DNA from: Microcella flavibacter
GTDB taxonomy: Bacteria; Actinomycetota; Actinomycetes; Actinomycetales; Microbacteriaceae
Assembly: GCF_012530535.1 (NCBI RefSeq)
Contig: NZ_CP051299.1
Coordinates: 868,001-932,000 of the forward strand
DNA length: 64,000 nt
Direction: 5' to 3'
Below are positions 31,262 through 39,758 of the stretch, piece after piece. The stretch's first letter is position 1, and every line of letters starts with the position of its first letter. The notes below the pieces were generated by a model. That model searched no databases, had not been told where the DNA came from, and saw nothing but the letters and a program-made list of their open reading frames with translations. Made by a program: the position numbers and the translations under genes.

Positions 31262-32611
31262 CTAGTCGTTGTCCTGCGACGAGAGCGCGGCCGACGGCAG
31301 CGAGCTGTCGATGCCGGGCTCGGTCTCGACGACCTGCGTCGGTCGCAGCTTCGGGGGAGTGGCCGACCAGGCCTTGAGCGACTGCCCGATCTCGGAGTAC
31401 GCGCAGTCGATCGCGGTCAGCATCGAGTCGATGAAGGTGCCACGACCGGATCCGCGCTTGGCGCCGAGCGGCACCGACCGGGTGACCACGAACGTCTTGA
31501 TGTCGCGGCCGGATGGGGGAACGAGCACAGCCGAGTCCTCGCGAACGCGACCGAGCAGTTCGGCAGGGCCGGTGCTCGAGCGCACGGGGACGGCCTCGAC
31601 GCGGACGCCGTCGGGCGCCTCCTTCAGTTGACGCACGAGCCAATTGATGCGCGTCGTCGGGCGGCCCTCCTTCGGAGCATCGACGCTGAAGGACGCGGTG
31701 ATCGTGTTGGCGCGCAGGTCGGCGATGACCTCGAGATCGGAGACGACACCGGGGATGCGGAGCCCGCCGCGCAGATGACCGTCCTTGACCAGTTCGGAGA
31801 CCAGGCGGGCGCTTCGCGCGGCGGGATCCGCCGCCTCCGCGCGGTTGAGGGCGGGCAGCACCTCCGAGCCCAGCTGCCGACCGAGTCGCAGGCCCGCGAA
31901 GCGCAGCAGGGCGTCGAACCGACTCGCCACCTCAGCGACGCCCTTGTCGGACGCGCGGAGCGTTCCGGCTGACAGCGCATCGCGGACGGGGACCCAGCTG
32001 GCACCCATGTCCTCGAACGACATGGCACCGGACTTCGGGTGCTCCAGGTACCGGATGAGCTCGCCGAGGATCCAGGCCTGATCGGGATCGGCGACCCCGC
32101 GGTGCTCTTTCTGCACGACGGCGGCGGTGAGGATCTCGGACCACGAGAAGTGGTGCAGCGCGACCTTCTTCAGCTTGCGCTTGTCCACCGCGGTGGGGTG
32201 CGCGCCGATCATCCCCGGGATCTCGTTCGAGATCGTGATGAGCGCGTCGAAGCCGTGCTCGCGGGCGACGTCGAGGTAGTCCTCGAGCTGGGATGCCTCG
32301 AGGGCGTTCGTGCCGGTCTTGACCTCGACGAGCGCCGTCCACGAGCGACTGCCGCGAGTGGCCCGAATGAGACCGTCAGGGAAGACCCTCCGCTCCCCGA
32401 TCATGAACGGCACCTCGATGAAGGTCTCGAGGGCGGCGGCCGGCGCGCCGAACGGCTGACTGAGCGCCTTGCCGAACTCCCGCACGGAGGCCATGACAGC
32501 GAGGAGAGCCGACGTCGCACGCCGTTCCTGCTCTTCCGCTCCGTTGATGCCCGACGTGGGGATGAGGCGGGCTGCATTCCAGACGGGCTCTGGGGACGTC
32601 TTCGTAACCAT
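31262..32611 (-). CDS. PD-(D/E)XK nuclease-like protein, function unknown
   Basis: 449 residues. Asp79 (FPDGLIRA), Glu96 and Lys98 (WTALVEVKTG) and Gln108 in SQLEDYL have the spacing of a PD-(D/E)XK nuclease core. The rest is mixed alpha/beta with no recognised family. No methyltransferase, ATPase or toxin partner is adjacent, so it does not look like a classical restriction system. ATG at 32611 is preceded by GGAGGT at good spacing. A 42-bp hairpin (32694-32735) lies upstream. Confidence 0.7.
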   Translation of the reverse strand: MVTKTSPEPVWNAARLIPTSGINGAEEQERRATSALLAVMASVREFGKALSQPFGAPAAALETFIEVPFMIGERRVFPDGLIRATRGSRSWTALVEVKTGTNALEASQLEDYLDVAREHGFDALITISNEIPGMIGAHPTAVDKRKLKKVALHHFSWSEILTAAVVQKEHRGVADPDQAWILGELIRYLEHPKSGAMSFEDMGASWVPVRDALSAGTLRASDKGVAEVASRFDALLRFAGLRLGRQLGSEVLPALNRAEAADPAARSARLVSELVKDGHLRGGLRIPGVVSDLEVIADLRANTITASFSVDAPKEGRPTTRINWLVRQLKEAPDGVRVEAVPVRSSTGPAELLGRVREDSAVLVPPSGRDIKTFVVTRSVPLGAKRGSGRGTFIDSMLTAIDCAYSEIGQSLKAWSATPPKLRPTQVVETEPGIDSSLPSAALSSQDND

Positions 32612-32693
32612 GAAACCTCCAGCGAGTCGGTCTCACGTTACTTCGCCGATTCGCGATTGCGGAGGAGGTCGCCGGCGGGCGCGTCGCGCGCTC

Positions 32694-32735
32694 GCTATGT
32701 GCGTTCAGGCCCCCGGAGCCTCGAGCGCACATAGC
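32694..32735. repeat. 42-bp hairpin/inverted repeat
   Basis: GCTATGTGCG (32694-32703) and CGCACATAGC (32726-32735) are perfect complements, and the inner TTCAGGC/GCCTCGA is partly complementary. It lies in the divergent gap between the nuclease-like gene and the kinase gene. Only one copy occurs in this window. Confidence 0.65.
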
Positions 32736-32862
32736 CAGCAGAGAAAGTCCTGTCCCCGGGGTCGACTCGTGGCCTCCCGCTCGGGTTGCGGAAGCTTCCG
32801 GGTACACGGCCACAGGAGAAACTCATGGCCTCCCCGGCCACTCCCTGCGGCATCATGACCCC

Positions 32863-33354
32863 ATGACCGCGATCCTCCTCACCGGCATGTCGGGCACGGG
32901 CAAGTCCACCGCCCTCGCCGCACTCGCCGACCGCGGGTACGAGTGCGTCGACACGGATGAGGGCGACTGGATCGAGGTGGTCGACGGCGAGCCGCTGTGG
33001 CGCATCGAGGCAGTGGATGCCCTGCTCGAGCATCCCCGCACCGGCACGCTCTTCGTGCAGGGCACCGTCGCCAACCAAGGCGAGCTCTACGACCGCTTCG
33101 CCGCCGTCGTGCTGCTGACCGCCCCGAAAGATGTCATCCTGCAGCGCCTCGCGACCCGCACCACCAACGACTTCGGCAAGACACCGGAAGAGCGGGAACG
33201 CGTTCTCGACGACCTCGAGCACGTCGAACCGCTGCTGCGCCGAGGCGCCTCGCACGTCATCGACACCGACCGTCCGCTCGCCGACATCGTCGACGAGCTC
33301 GAGCGCATCTCCCGCGAGACCAGCGGCAGCGCGCCCGACGCGCCCGCCGAGTAG
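32863..33354 (+). CDS. P-loop small-molecule kinase-like ATPase
   Basis: 163 residues. Walker A GMSGTGKS is at residues 8-15. DTDEGDW and the VVLLTAPKDVILQRLATRTTNDFGKTPEER segment have the layout of shikimate kinase or small AAA-type kinases, with an Arg-rich lid. Substrate unknown. Cytoplasmic. It converges on the MFS gene with only nine bases between stops. Confidence 0.8.
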   Translation: MTAILLTGMSGTGKSTALAALADRGYECVDTDEGDWIEVVDGEPLWRIEAVDALLEHPRTGTLFVQGTVANQGELYDRFAAVVLLTAPKDVILQRLATRTTNDFGKTPEERERVLDDLEHVEPLLRRGASHVIDTDRPLADIVDELERISRETSGSAPDAPAE

Positions 33355-33363
33355 GCGAAACCC

Positions 33364-34758
33364 CTACGGCTGCGGATTTTCCGCGTCGTATTCGCGGAAC
33401 CCCCGCTGAACGCGAAGAATTACCGCCGCCGCCACCACGATCACGACCCCGCCGAGCAGCGGCGGGAACCACAGCATCGCCAGCACGCTCAACGCCCCCA
33501 CGTACAGGTCGCCGATGCGCGGCCCGCCCGTCACGACGACCGTGAACAGCCCCTGCAGGCGCCCGCGCATCGCGTCGGGCACGGAGGCCTGCAGCATCGT
33601 GTTGCGGTAGATCATGCTCACCGAGTCGGCCGCTCCGGAAAGCGCGAGCACGATGACCGCCGCCACCAGGCCCGGCACGAACACGTCGTCGAGCGCCGGG
33701 CCGGCATCAGCATCCACCAGCTGCGCCCACAGCAGCACCGCGCCGAACGCGACGATCGTCGCCCCGTACGCCGCCACGCCGATGCCCACGCCCAGGCCCT
33801 GTCGGCGCACCGCGCCCAGCTGCCCCGACAGCAGGCCCAGCAGCAGCGCGCCGACCGCCGTCGCCGACGTCAGCACGCCCACCGTCACCGCCCCGCCGCC
33901 GAGCAGCACCGCGCCGATCGCCGGCAGCAGCACCCGCGGATTGCCGAACGTCATCGCGAAGATGTCGAGCAGGAACGAGGCGCGGATGTTCGGCGCCTCC
34001 CGCAGGAAGCGGGCGCCGTCGATCACCGAGCGCAGCCCCGGCCGCCCCGGCGTGCCCTCCGGCCGCAGCGCCGGCAGCGTGTACAGGCCGATGAACGCCG
34101 CGATGAACAGCACCGCATCGATCGAGTACGTCCACGCGACGCCGACCGAGGCCACCAGCACGCCCGCGAGTGCCGGCCCCACCGTCGCCATCAGGCCACC
34201 GCTGATCCCGCCGAGCGCGCCCGCCGCCGGCAGCAGCTCGCGGCGCACCAGCCGCGGCACCATCGCCTGCCGCGCCACGCCCACCATCGTCGACGCCACC
34301 GTGTTCAGCGTGATCAGCAAGTACAAGGGCCATAGCTCTTCGGCACCCAATCCGAGCGCGCTCACCCAGGCGTAGCCGGCGAGCGCCACCGTCGACACCC
34401 ACGCCACGATCGCCGACAGCAGCGCCACCTTGCGGCGGTCGAACGAGTCGGCGAGCACCCCGCCGTACAGCCCGAACACGACCATCGGCACGAGCGCGAA
34501 CGCGGCCACGAGCGACACCGCGAGGGTCGACGACGTGCGCGCGTAGATGTCGAGCCCCACGGCGACGATCGTCATCTGGCTGCCGATGCCGGTGATCGTC
34601 GCACCGATCCACATGCGGGCGAACGCGGGGCTCTCCGACAGCGGACGCAGGTCGACGAAATGCCCGCGCCGCGCAGTCGTCTGCAGGTCGGGCGGGGTGT
34701 CGGGCGTGCTCGAGCTGATGAGGTCCTCCGGGCGTCGGCGCCCGTGCGCAACGGGCAC
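33364..34758 (-). CDS. MFS transporter, EntS-like exporter
   Basis: 464 residues with about 12 hydrophobic segments after a 40-residue polar N-terminus. GGVLADSFDRRKV after the second helix is the MFS loop motif with the conserved D-R-R. Overall similarity is to the enterobactin-exporter/MFS_3 group of small-molecule or drug exporters. The GTG start at 34758 has AGAAGG only a few bases upstream, so translation may start elsewhere in the polar N-terminus. Confidence 0.85.
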   Translation of the reverse strand: MPVAHGRRRPEDLISSSTPDTPPDLQTTARRGHFVDLRPLSESPAFARMWIGATITGIGSQMTIVAVGLDIYARTSSTLAVSLVAAFALVPMVVFGLYGGVLADSFDRRKVALLSAIVAWVSTVALAGYAWVSALGLGAEELWPLYLLITLNTVASTMVGVARQAMVPRLVRRELLPAAGALGGISGGLMATVGPALAGVLVASVGVAWTYSIDAVLFIAAFIGLYTLPALRPEGTPGRPGLRSVIDGARFLREAPNIRASFLLDIFAMTFGNPRVLLPAIGAVLLGGGAVTVGVLTSATAVGALLLGLLSGQLGAVRRQGLGVGIGVAAYGATIVAFGAVLLWAQLVDADAGPALDDVFVPGLVAAVIVLALSGAADSVSMIYRNTMLQASVPDAMRGRLQGLFTVVVTGGPRIGDLYVGALSVLAMLWFPPLLGGVVIVVAAAVILRVQRGFREYDAENPQP

Positions 34759-34822
34759 GGCCTTCTATCGAAACACAGAACGAGGGATGCCCCGCGCACG
34801 CCCCCCGTGCACCGGGCCCCGG

Positions 34823-34828
34823 TAGCGT
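34823..34828 (+). promoter_or_regulatory. -10 box of the isochorismatase-like gene
   Basis: TAGCGT, seven bases before the ATG at 34836, suggesting a leaderless or nearly leaderless mRNA. Confidence 0.5.
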
Positions 34829-34835
34829 GTGCCGC

Positions 34836-35414
34836 ATGTGGGCATCCATCCGTGCCGGACGACCGGCGCTGCTCGTCATCGACGCCCAGCGCGGATTCGC
34901 CGACCCGTCGTGGGGCCCGCGCGACAACCCCGCCGCCGAAGCCAACATCGTCGCCCTCATCGATGCCTGGCGCGCCGCCGGCGACCCCATCGTGCTCGTG
35001 CGGCACGACTCGATCGACCCCGACTCGCCCTTGCGCCCCGGCCAGGCGGGCAACGCCTTCATCGACGGCGTCGACGGCCCGCACGACCTGCTCGTCACCA
35101 AGACGGTCAACTCCGCCTTCCTCGGCGCGCCCGCCCTCGACGACTGGCTGCGGGCGGCGGGCATCGCCGAGGTCACGATCTGCGGCGTCACCACCAACCA
35201 CTGCTGCGAGACCACCGCACGCATGGCCGGCAATCTCGGCTACGCCACCGACTTCGTCATCGACGCCACGCACACGTTCGACCGGGCGGCGCGGGACGGG
35301 TCGGTCGTGCCCGCCTCCGAGCTGAGCCGCATCACCGGCGTCAACCTCGACGGGGAGTTCGCCCGCGTGCGCACCACCGCCGAGGTGCTGGGCGAGCGCG
35401 CGCCGCGCGACTAG
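34836..35414 (+). CDS. isochorismatase-like cysteine hydrolase
   Basis: 192 residues. The triad of this family is visible as Asp16 (LLVIDAQRGF), Lys89 (LLVTKTVNSAF) and Cys123 (ICGVTTNHCCETTAR). Members hydrolyse isochorismate, nicotinamide or other amides; the substrate here cannot be told. ATG at 34836 fits the -10 box seven bases upstream; GTG at 34827 would start inside it. The stop overlaps that of the convergent gene by three bases. Confidence 0.88.
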   Translation: MWASIRAGRPALLVIDAQRGFADPSWGPRDNPAAEANIVALIDAWRAAGDPIVLVRHDSIDPDSPLRPGQAGNAFIDGVDGPHDLLVTKTVNSAFLGAPALDDWLRAAGIAEVTICGVTTNHCCETTARMAGNLGYATDFVIDATHTFDRAARDGSVVPASELSRITGVNLDGEFARVRTTAEVLGERAPRD

Positions 35415-36061
35415 GAGGCGGCGTCGGCGTCGAGGCGGAGCATCCCGCGCGCCTCGATGAGCGTCGCCGTCAAGCCCGCCTCATCGACCTTGTTGATCGG
35501 GGTGCGCAGCACGGCGAGCGGCACGCCGATGGTCTCGCCGCGGCGCGCGACGGCGAGGTTCAGGCTCGGCACGCGGAAGAGCGAGTCGACGATCGCGCCC
35601 GTGCCGGCGTCGAGGATGGCGGAGCGCGCGATGACGACGGCCGGTTCGCCGAGGTGCTTGAAGACCCGAACGCCGTCCTCCGCGACCTCGACGATCGCCC
35701 AGCCCGAGAACGTGCTCGACGGGCTGCCGAGCCCGAGCGCGCGGGCCAGGCGCACCGCCGTCGGGCCGAAGCCGTAGGTCGGGAACCGCAGGGCGTCGGG
35801 TGCGCGGGCCTCGCGCGCATCGAGCACGGTGCTGAGCCGATGCACGGCCCGAGCCACGATCAGCGCCGCGATGAGCAGCACGACGAGCACCGTCGCGATG
35901 AGCGCGAGGATGCTGCCGACCGCCGTCTCGGTCGTCGTGAAGTCCTCGCCGCGGCGCGACAGGAACGAGCCGATGCCGACCACGAGCGCGATGAGGCTGA
36001 CGCGTTGGCGCCACGACCGACGGCCGCGGGTGATCGCGGGGTCGTCGAGGGCGGGGTGCAC
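35411..36061 (-). CDS. membrane protein of unknown function
   Basis: 216 residues. Two hydrophobic segments lie at about 20-35 (VSLIALVVGIGSFL) and 47-72 (AVGSILALIATVLVVLLIAALIVA). The C-terminal 130 residues are soluble and beta-rich (GWAIVEVAEDGVRVFKHLGEP). No family recognised. A TAGGCT box six bases before the GTG start supports this start and a leaderless message. Confidence 0.75.
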   Translation of the reverse strand: MHPALDDPAITRGRRSWRQRVSLIALVVGIGSFLSRRGEDFTTTETAVGSILALIATVLVVLLIAALIVARAVHRLSTVLDAREARAPDALRFPTYGFGPTAVRLARALGLGSPSSTFSGWAIVEVAEDGVRVFKHLGEPAVVIARSAILDAGTGAIVDSLFRVPSLNLAVARRGETIGVPLAVLRTPINKVDEAGLTATLIEARGMLRLDADAAS

Positions 36062-36067
36062 GGCAGA

Positions 36068-36073
36068 AGCCTA
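36068..36073 (-). promoter_or_regulatory. -10 box of the 36061 membrane protein gene, leaderless type
   Basis: TAGGCT on the minus strand, then TCTGCC and the GTG at 36061. Confidence 0.55.
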
Positions 36074-36099
36074 AGCGGCGAGTCCGAAGGGCTCTCAGG

Positions 36100-37023
36100 C
36101 TACGAGAACGCCACCCCGGTGAGCAGCTCGCTCTGCTCCCAGAGCCGAACCGCAGTCTGCCGGCGCTTCGCCTGCGGGGGAACGCGCACGATCGACGGCT
36201 CGCCCTTGACCTCGAGCGGGCCGTTCGGCCCGTAGTAGGCGCCCGGCTGGGCGTGCGCATCCACCGCCGCGTACAGCGACGGCAGGATGCCCATCGCGAC
36301 GGGCTGCATGAAGCGGTTCATGCGTTCCTCGCCCTTGGCGTCGAGCGGCTCGCCGTTGCGGGGGCCTGCCACCTGCAGATTCGTCGCGGTGCCGCCCGGG
36401 TGGGCGGCGATGCTGCGCAGGTTCCAGCGCTTCGCGTCGGAGCGGCGCTGCAGCTCGCGCGCGAACATCAGGTTCGCGAGCTTCGACTGGGCGTAGGCGC
36501 CCCACGCCGAGTACGAGCGCTGCCACTGCAGGTCGTCGAACCGGATGCGTCCCGGCCACGCGGCGAGGCTGCTCGTCGAGACGACGCGCGGGGCCTCGGC
36601 GGCCTTCAGCAGCGGCAGCAGGTGCCCGGTGAGGGCGAAGGGGCCGAGGTGGTTCGAGCCGAACTGCAGCTCGAAGCCGTCGTCGGTGCTCTGCCGCTCG
36701 GGCGGTGCCATGACGCCGGCGTTGTTGATGAGCACGTCGAGCGGGGCTCCGTGGGCGAGCTGCGCCTCGGCGAAGGCGCGGATGCTGCCGAGGCTCGCGA
36801 GGTCGAGGTGCTGCAGCTCGAGCTGCGCGGCCGGGTTCTCGGCGAGCAGGCGCTCGCGGGCATCCCGGCCCTTCTCCTCGTTGCGCACCGCCATGATGAC
36901 GTGCGCCCCCTCGGCGGCGAGGCGGCCGGTCAGGCCGAAGCCGAGGCCGCTGTTGGCGCCGGTGACGATGATGCGGCGGCCGGAGAGATCGGGAACGGTC
37001 AGGGGGAGTGCGGAACGGGCCAT
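36100..37023 (-). CDS. short-chain dehydrogenase/reductase
   Basis: 307 residues. The cofactor motif TGANSGLG lies near residue 21, DVLINNAG near 96, the active-site Ser in [10 protein letters not shown] and the Y-x-x-x-K motif in [10 protein letters not shown]. Layout and length match the retinol-dehydrogenase/protochlorophyllide-reductase-like oxidoreductases of actinobacteria. Uses NAD(P)H; substrate unknown. No ribosome-binding site is obvious. Confidence 0.9.
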   Translation of the reverse strand: MARSALPLTVPDLSGRRIIVTGANSGLGFGLTGRLAAEGAHVIMAVRNEEKGRDARERLLAENPAAQLELQHLDLASLGSIRAFAEAQLAHGAPLDVLINNAGVMAPPERQSTDDGFELQFGSNHLGPFALTGHLLPLLKAAEAPRVVSTSSLAAWPGRIRFDDLQWQRSYSAWGAYAQSKLANLMFARELQRRSDAKRWNLRSIAAHPGGTATNLQVAGPRNGEPLDAKGEERMNRFMQPVAMGILPSLYAAVDAHAQPGAYYGPNGPLEVKGEPSIVRVPPQAKRRQTAVRLWEQSELLTGVAFS

Positions 37024-37116
37024 GGTGCCAGTGCACCACGGCCCGCCGCGGGAACCGCTGGGAGCGGGGCGAGTGCGGGCTGATTGCCAGCCGCGCCCGC
37101 GCCGCGCATCCGCCGT

Positions 37117-37144
37117 GATCGGATCAGGCGGATCGGATCAGGCG
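37117..37144 (+). repeat. 14-bp direct repeat, two copies
   Basis: GATCGGATCAGGCG occurs twice in tandem. The second copy covers the stop codon (37138-37140) of the DJ-1/PfpI gene. Confidence 0.7.
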
Positions 37145-37689
37145 TGCTGCCCCGCGTGCTCGCCCTCGAAGATCTCCTCGACGAGCTTCGCGCAGAACGC
37201 GGGCAGGTCGTCGGGGGTGCGGCTCGAGACGAGCCCCTGGTCGGTGACGACCTCCTCGTCGACCCAGTCGGCGCCGGCGTTGATGAGATCGGTCTTGAGG
37301 CTCGGGTAGCTGGTGAGCTCGCGGCCCTTCACGACGTCTGCCTCGATGAGAGTCCACGCCGCGTGGCAGATGACGCCCACGGGCTTGCCGGCCGTGAAGA
37401 AGGCCTTCGCGAAGGCGACGGAGTCGGCGTCCATGCGCAGGTGGTCGGCGTTGACGACGCCGCCCGGCAGCATGAGCGCGTCGAAGGCCGCGGCGTCGGC
37501 GCGGGCGATGTGCTGGTCTACCGGCTGCGTGTGGCCGTTCTTGCCCTCGATCGCCCCCTCGGCGGGGGAGACGAGCACGGCGGTGCCGCCCGCCTCGGTG
37601 ACGGCGGCCCAGGGCGCCGTGAGCTCGCTGTCCTCGTAGCCGTCCGTCAGCAGGAAGGCGACGGTCTTGCCGGTGATGTCGTAGGTCAT
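37138..37689 (-). CDS. DJ-1/PfpI family protein (type 1 glutamine amidotransferase-like)
   Basis: 183 residues, the usual size. The nucleophile elbow VICHAAW carries Cys108 with His109 next to it, and LMLPGGVVNADHLR is the conserved loop before it. Family members act as proteases, deglycases or stress chaperones; the activity here is not determined. ATG at 37689 has GAGGAG at good spacing; the longer frame to 37755 has no support. Confidence 0.9.
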   Translation of the reverse strand: MTYDITGKTVAFLLTDGYEDSELTAPWAAVTEAGGTAVLVSPAEGAIEGKNGHTQPVDQHIARADAAAFDALMLPGGVVNADHLRMDADSVAFAKAFFTAGKPVGVICHAAWTLIEADVVKGRELTSYPSLKTDLINAGADWVDEEVVTDQGLVSSRTPDDLPAFCAKLVEEIFEGEHAGQHA

Positions 37690-37818
37690 GAGTGCTCCTC
37701 TTTCTCGTCTCGTGCGGTTCGACCACGGTAGGAGCGCCGGTCCGGTCGCGTCCATCGCGCGCCCAGCCCGTATTCAGAGACGGGATGCCCCACCCGAGCA
37801 TCCCGCGACACCGTGCGG

Positions 37819-37824
37819 TACCGT
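37819..37824 (+). promoter_or_regulatory. -10 box of the small membrane protein/yidC unit, leaderless type
   Basis: TACCGT followed by six bases (GCTCGC) and GTG at 37831. Confidence 0.55.
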
Positions 37825-37830
37825 GCTCGC

Positions 37831-38139
37831 GTGACCCTCTCCCTGCACCGTGCGATGGCGGCCCTCGGGCTCGCGCTCGTCGCCGTGGTCGCGGGGCAGC
37901 TCATCGCCGGGTCGCTCGGAGCCCCCGTCGCGGCGACCGCCGCGATCGGCGCCGCGATGCTGCTCGGCGCCCTCCTGGCCCGCACCCTCGCCCGCGCGGC
38001 CACGAGCCGCCAGCTCACCGTCGGGCACCGGGCCCGGGCGCACCGCGAGCCCGTGACGAGCCTCATCGAGCCCGCGCATCCCCTCACGGCGGGGCGCCCG
38101 CTCGGGCGCGCGCCGGCGCCGGCCCTCCCGGCCGCCTAG
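37831..38139 (+). CDS. small two-helix membrane protein (DUF6412-like)
   Basis: 102 residues. Two hydrophobic helices (about 8-50) are followed by a basic, Ala/Pro-rich tail. Position directly upstream of a YidC gene and the size fit the DUF6412 family, which I recall beside yidC in Microbacteriaceae; this is from memory. GTG at 37831 is fixed by the -10 box six bases upstream. Confidence 0.65.
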   Translation: MTLSLHRAMAALGLALVAVVAGQLIAGSLGAPVAATAAIGAAMLLGALLARTLARAATSRQLTVGHRARAHREPVTSLIEPAHPLTAGRPLGRAPAPALPAA

Positions 38140-38264
38140 CGCGCTCGACCCCTCGCCCGCCCTCGCGAGCCTCCGCGCACCGGAGCGCCCCGGGCGGCCT
38201 CGGTCGATGCGATGCGCAGCGGCCCGATGGCCCCCCGCCCGCTCCCGACCCTGCGAGGTTCTCC

Positions 38265-39038
38265 TTGGACGTCTTCTCCTTCCCCCCGATCGCCTTCCTG
38301 CTCACCCTGCTCGCCGGCGCGCTCGACGCGCTCTCCCTCCCGCTCGACCCGCTCCTCGGCTCCGCCGCCGCGGCCGGCGGGGTCGTGCTGCTCACGCTCA
38401 TCGTGCGCACCCTGCTGCTGCCCGTCGCCGTCGCCCAGGTGCGCGCCGAGGGGGCCCGTCGCCGGCTCGCCCCGGCGCTCGCCGAGATCCGTCGCCGCTG
38501 GAAGGGCGACCCGCAGCGGCTGCAGGCGAAGACGATGGAGCTGTACCGCGAGGCCGGGGTCTCGCCCATCGCCGGCATCGGCTCGGCGCTGCTGCAGGCG
38601 CCGATCGTCTCGCTCGTCTACGCGCTCTTCATCGCGCAGCGCATCGGCGGCGAGCCGAACGCGCTGCTCGCCGAGGCGCTGCTCGGCGTGCCGCTCGGCC
38701 GGCCCCTCGGAGCGGCGGCGCTCGCCGGCGACGGGGGAGGGCTGCTGCTCGCCGGCGCGGTCGTCGTGCTGCTCGTCATCGCCGGCCTCGCCACGCGCGC
38801 GATGATGCTGCGGATGCAGCTGCCGACCTCCGCGGATCAGCCGGGCATGCCGCCCGGCCTGCTGCGCGCCCTCGGCTGGCTGCCGCTCATCACGGCGCCC
38901 GTCGCGCTCATCGTGCCGCTCGCCGCCGCGCTGTACCTCGTCACGACGACCCTGTGGACGCTCGCCGAGCGCCCGCTGCTGCGCCGTCTGCTGTGGAGCG
39001 AGGCGGAGCGGCACCCGCGCGGCATCGACGGCCCGTGA
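38265..39038 (+). CDS. YidC/Oxa1 family membrane insertase, short form
   Basis: 257 residues with about five hydrophobic segments. VVLLTLIVRTLLLPVAVAQVRAEGARRRLAPALAEIRRRW holds the YidC substrate-groove arginine and the amphipathic loop; MELYREAGVSPIAGIGSALLQAPIVSLVYALF is the second signature. It inserts small membrane proteins alone or with Sec. The start is most likely TTG at 38265 with GAGG six bases upstream; no in-frame ATG or GTG fits. No rnpA or rpmH is nearby, so this is probably an accessory copy. Confidence 0.88.
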   Translation: MDVFSFPPIAFLLTLLAGALDALSLPLDPLLGSAAAAGGVVLLTLIVRTLLLPVAVAQVRAEGARRRLAPALAEIRRRWKGDPQRLQAKTMELYREAGVSPIAGIGSALLQAPIVSLVYALFIAQRIGGEPNALLAEALLGVPLGRPLGAAALAGDGGGLLLAGAVVVLLVIAGLATRAMMLRMQLPTSADQPGMPPGLLRALGWLPLITAPVALIVPLAAALYLVTTTLWTLAERPLLRRLLWSEAERHPRGIDGP

Positions 39039-39164
39039 GGCGCGGGCGGCGCGTCCGGCCCCTCGGCCCCCTGCTCGGGGGCGTTCGGCGGGGCGGCGGC
39101 CGGTCTACGCTCGGCCGCAGGACGGCCGTGCGCTCCTGCATCGCCGCAGACGGAGGAGCCGATC

Positions 39165-39713
39165 GTGGCGCAGCGCATCAGCAGGACCGGGTGGGCCGCG
39201 CGCATTGCGGCGGGCGCGGGGGCGGTCGCGCTCGGCCTCACCGGGATGGCGGCCGCGGGGGCGCTCCCCTCCGATGCGCAGCTCGTCGTGGACGACGCCG
39301 TCGCCGTGGTCGAGCCCGTCGCCGAGGAATCGGCGGAGGCCGAGGCGTCGGAGTCCCCGGAGTCGGGTGCCCTCGACTCGGACGACGAATCCGCCGCCCC
39401 CGAGGCCGAGGAACCCGCCCTGCCCGCCGGCTCCGACGAGTTCTCCGCGTGGGTGCGCGAAGGCGCGAAGGATGCGGACAAGGTCGGTCGCGAGTTCGGC
39501 GCCGCGGTGTCGGCGCAGGCGCGCGAGCTGCGCGAGGAGAAGGCGGCGGAGCGCGCAGCGGCGTCGCCGCCGGAGCAGGAAGTGCCGGGGGAGCAGGAGC
39601 CCGATGAGGAGTCGGCAGAGCCCGGCACGCCGGGGAAGTCGGAGAAGGCAGACAAGCCCGACAAGCCCGACAAGCCCGACAAGGCGTCCGGCCCGCCGAA
39701 GAAGGACCGCTGA
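39165..39713 (+). CDS. secreted acidic/charged repeat protein, function unknown
   Basis: 182 residues. The N-terminus has basic residues and a hydrophobic stretch (IAAGAGAVALGLTGMAAAGALP) like a signal peptide or membrane anchor. The rest is highly acidic (VAEESAEAEASESPES), and the C-terminus has three or four DKP repeats (ADKPDKPDKPDK) and a basic end. Probably unstructured outside the cell. GTG at 39165 has GGAGGAG upstream. No family recognised. Confidence 0.65.
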   Translation: MAQRISRTGWAARIAAGAGAVALGLTGMAAAGALPSDAQLVVDDAVAVVEPVAEESAEAEASESPESGALDSDDESAAPEAEEPALPAGSDEFSAWVREGAKDADKVGREFGAAVSAQARELREEKAAERAAASPPEQEVPGEQEPDEESAEPGTPGKSEKADKPDKPDKPDKASGPPKKDR

Positions 39714-39758
39714 GCCGCGAGTCCGCGAGCCCGCGAGCCCGCGAGTCCGCCCGGTCCG

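Noticed and set aside
39714-39758. Short GCGAGYCC repeats between convergent genes
   Set aside because: About four imperfect 8-base units in very GC-rich sequence; no hairpin or spacing pattern that suggests function.
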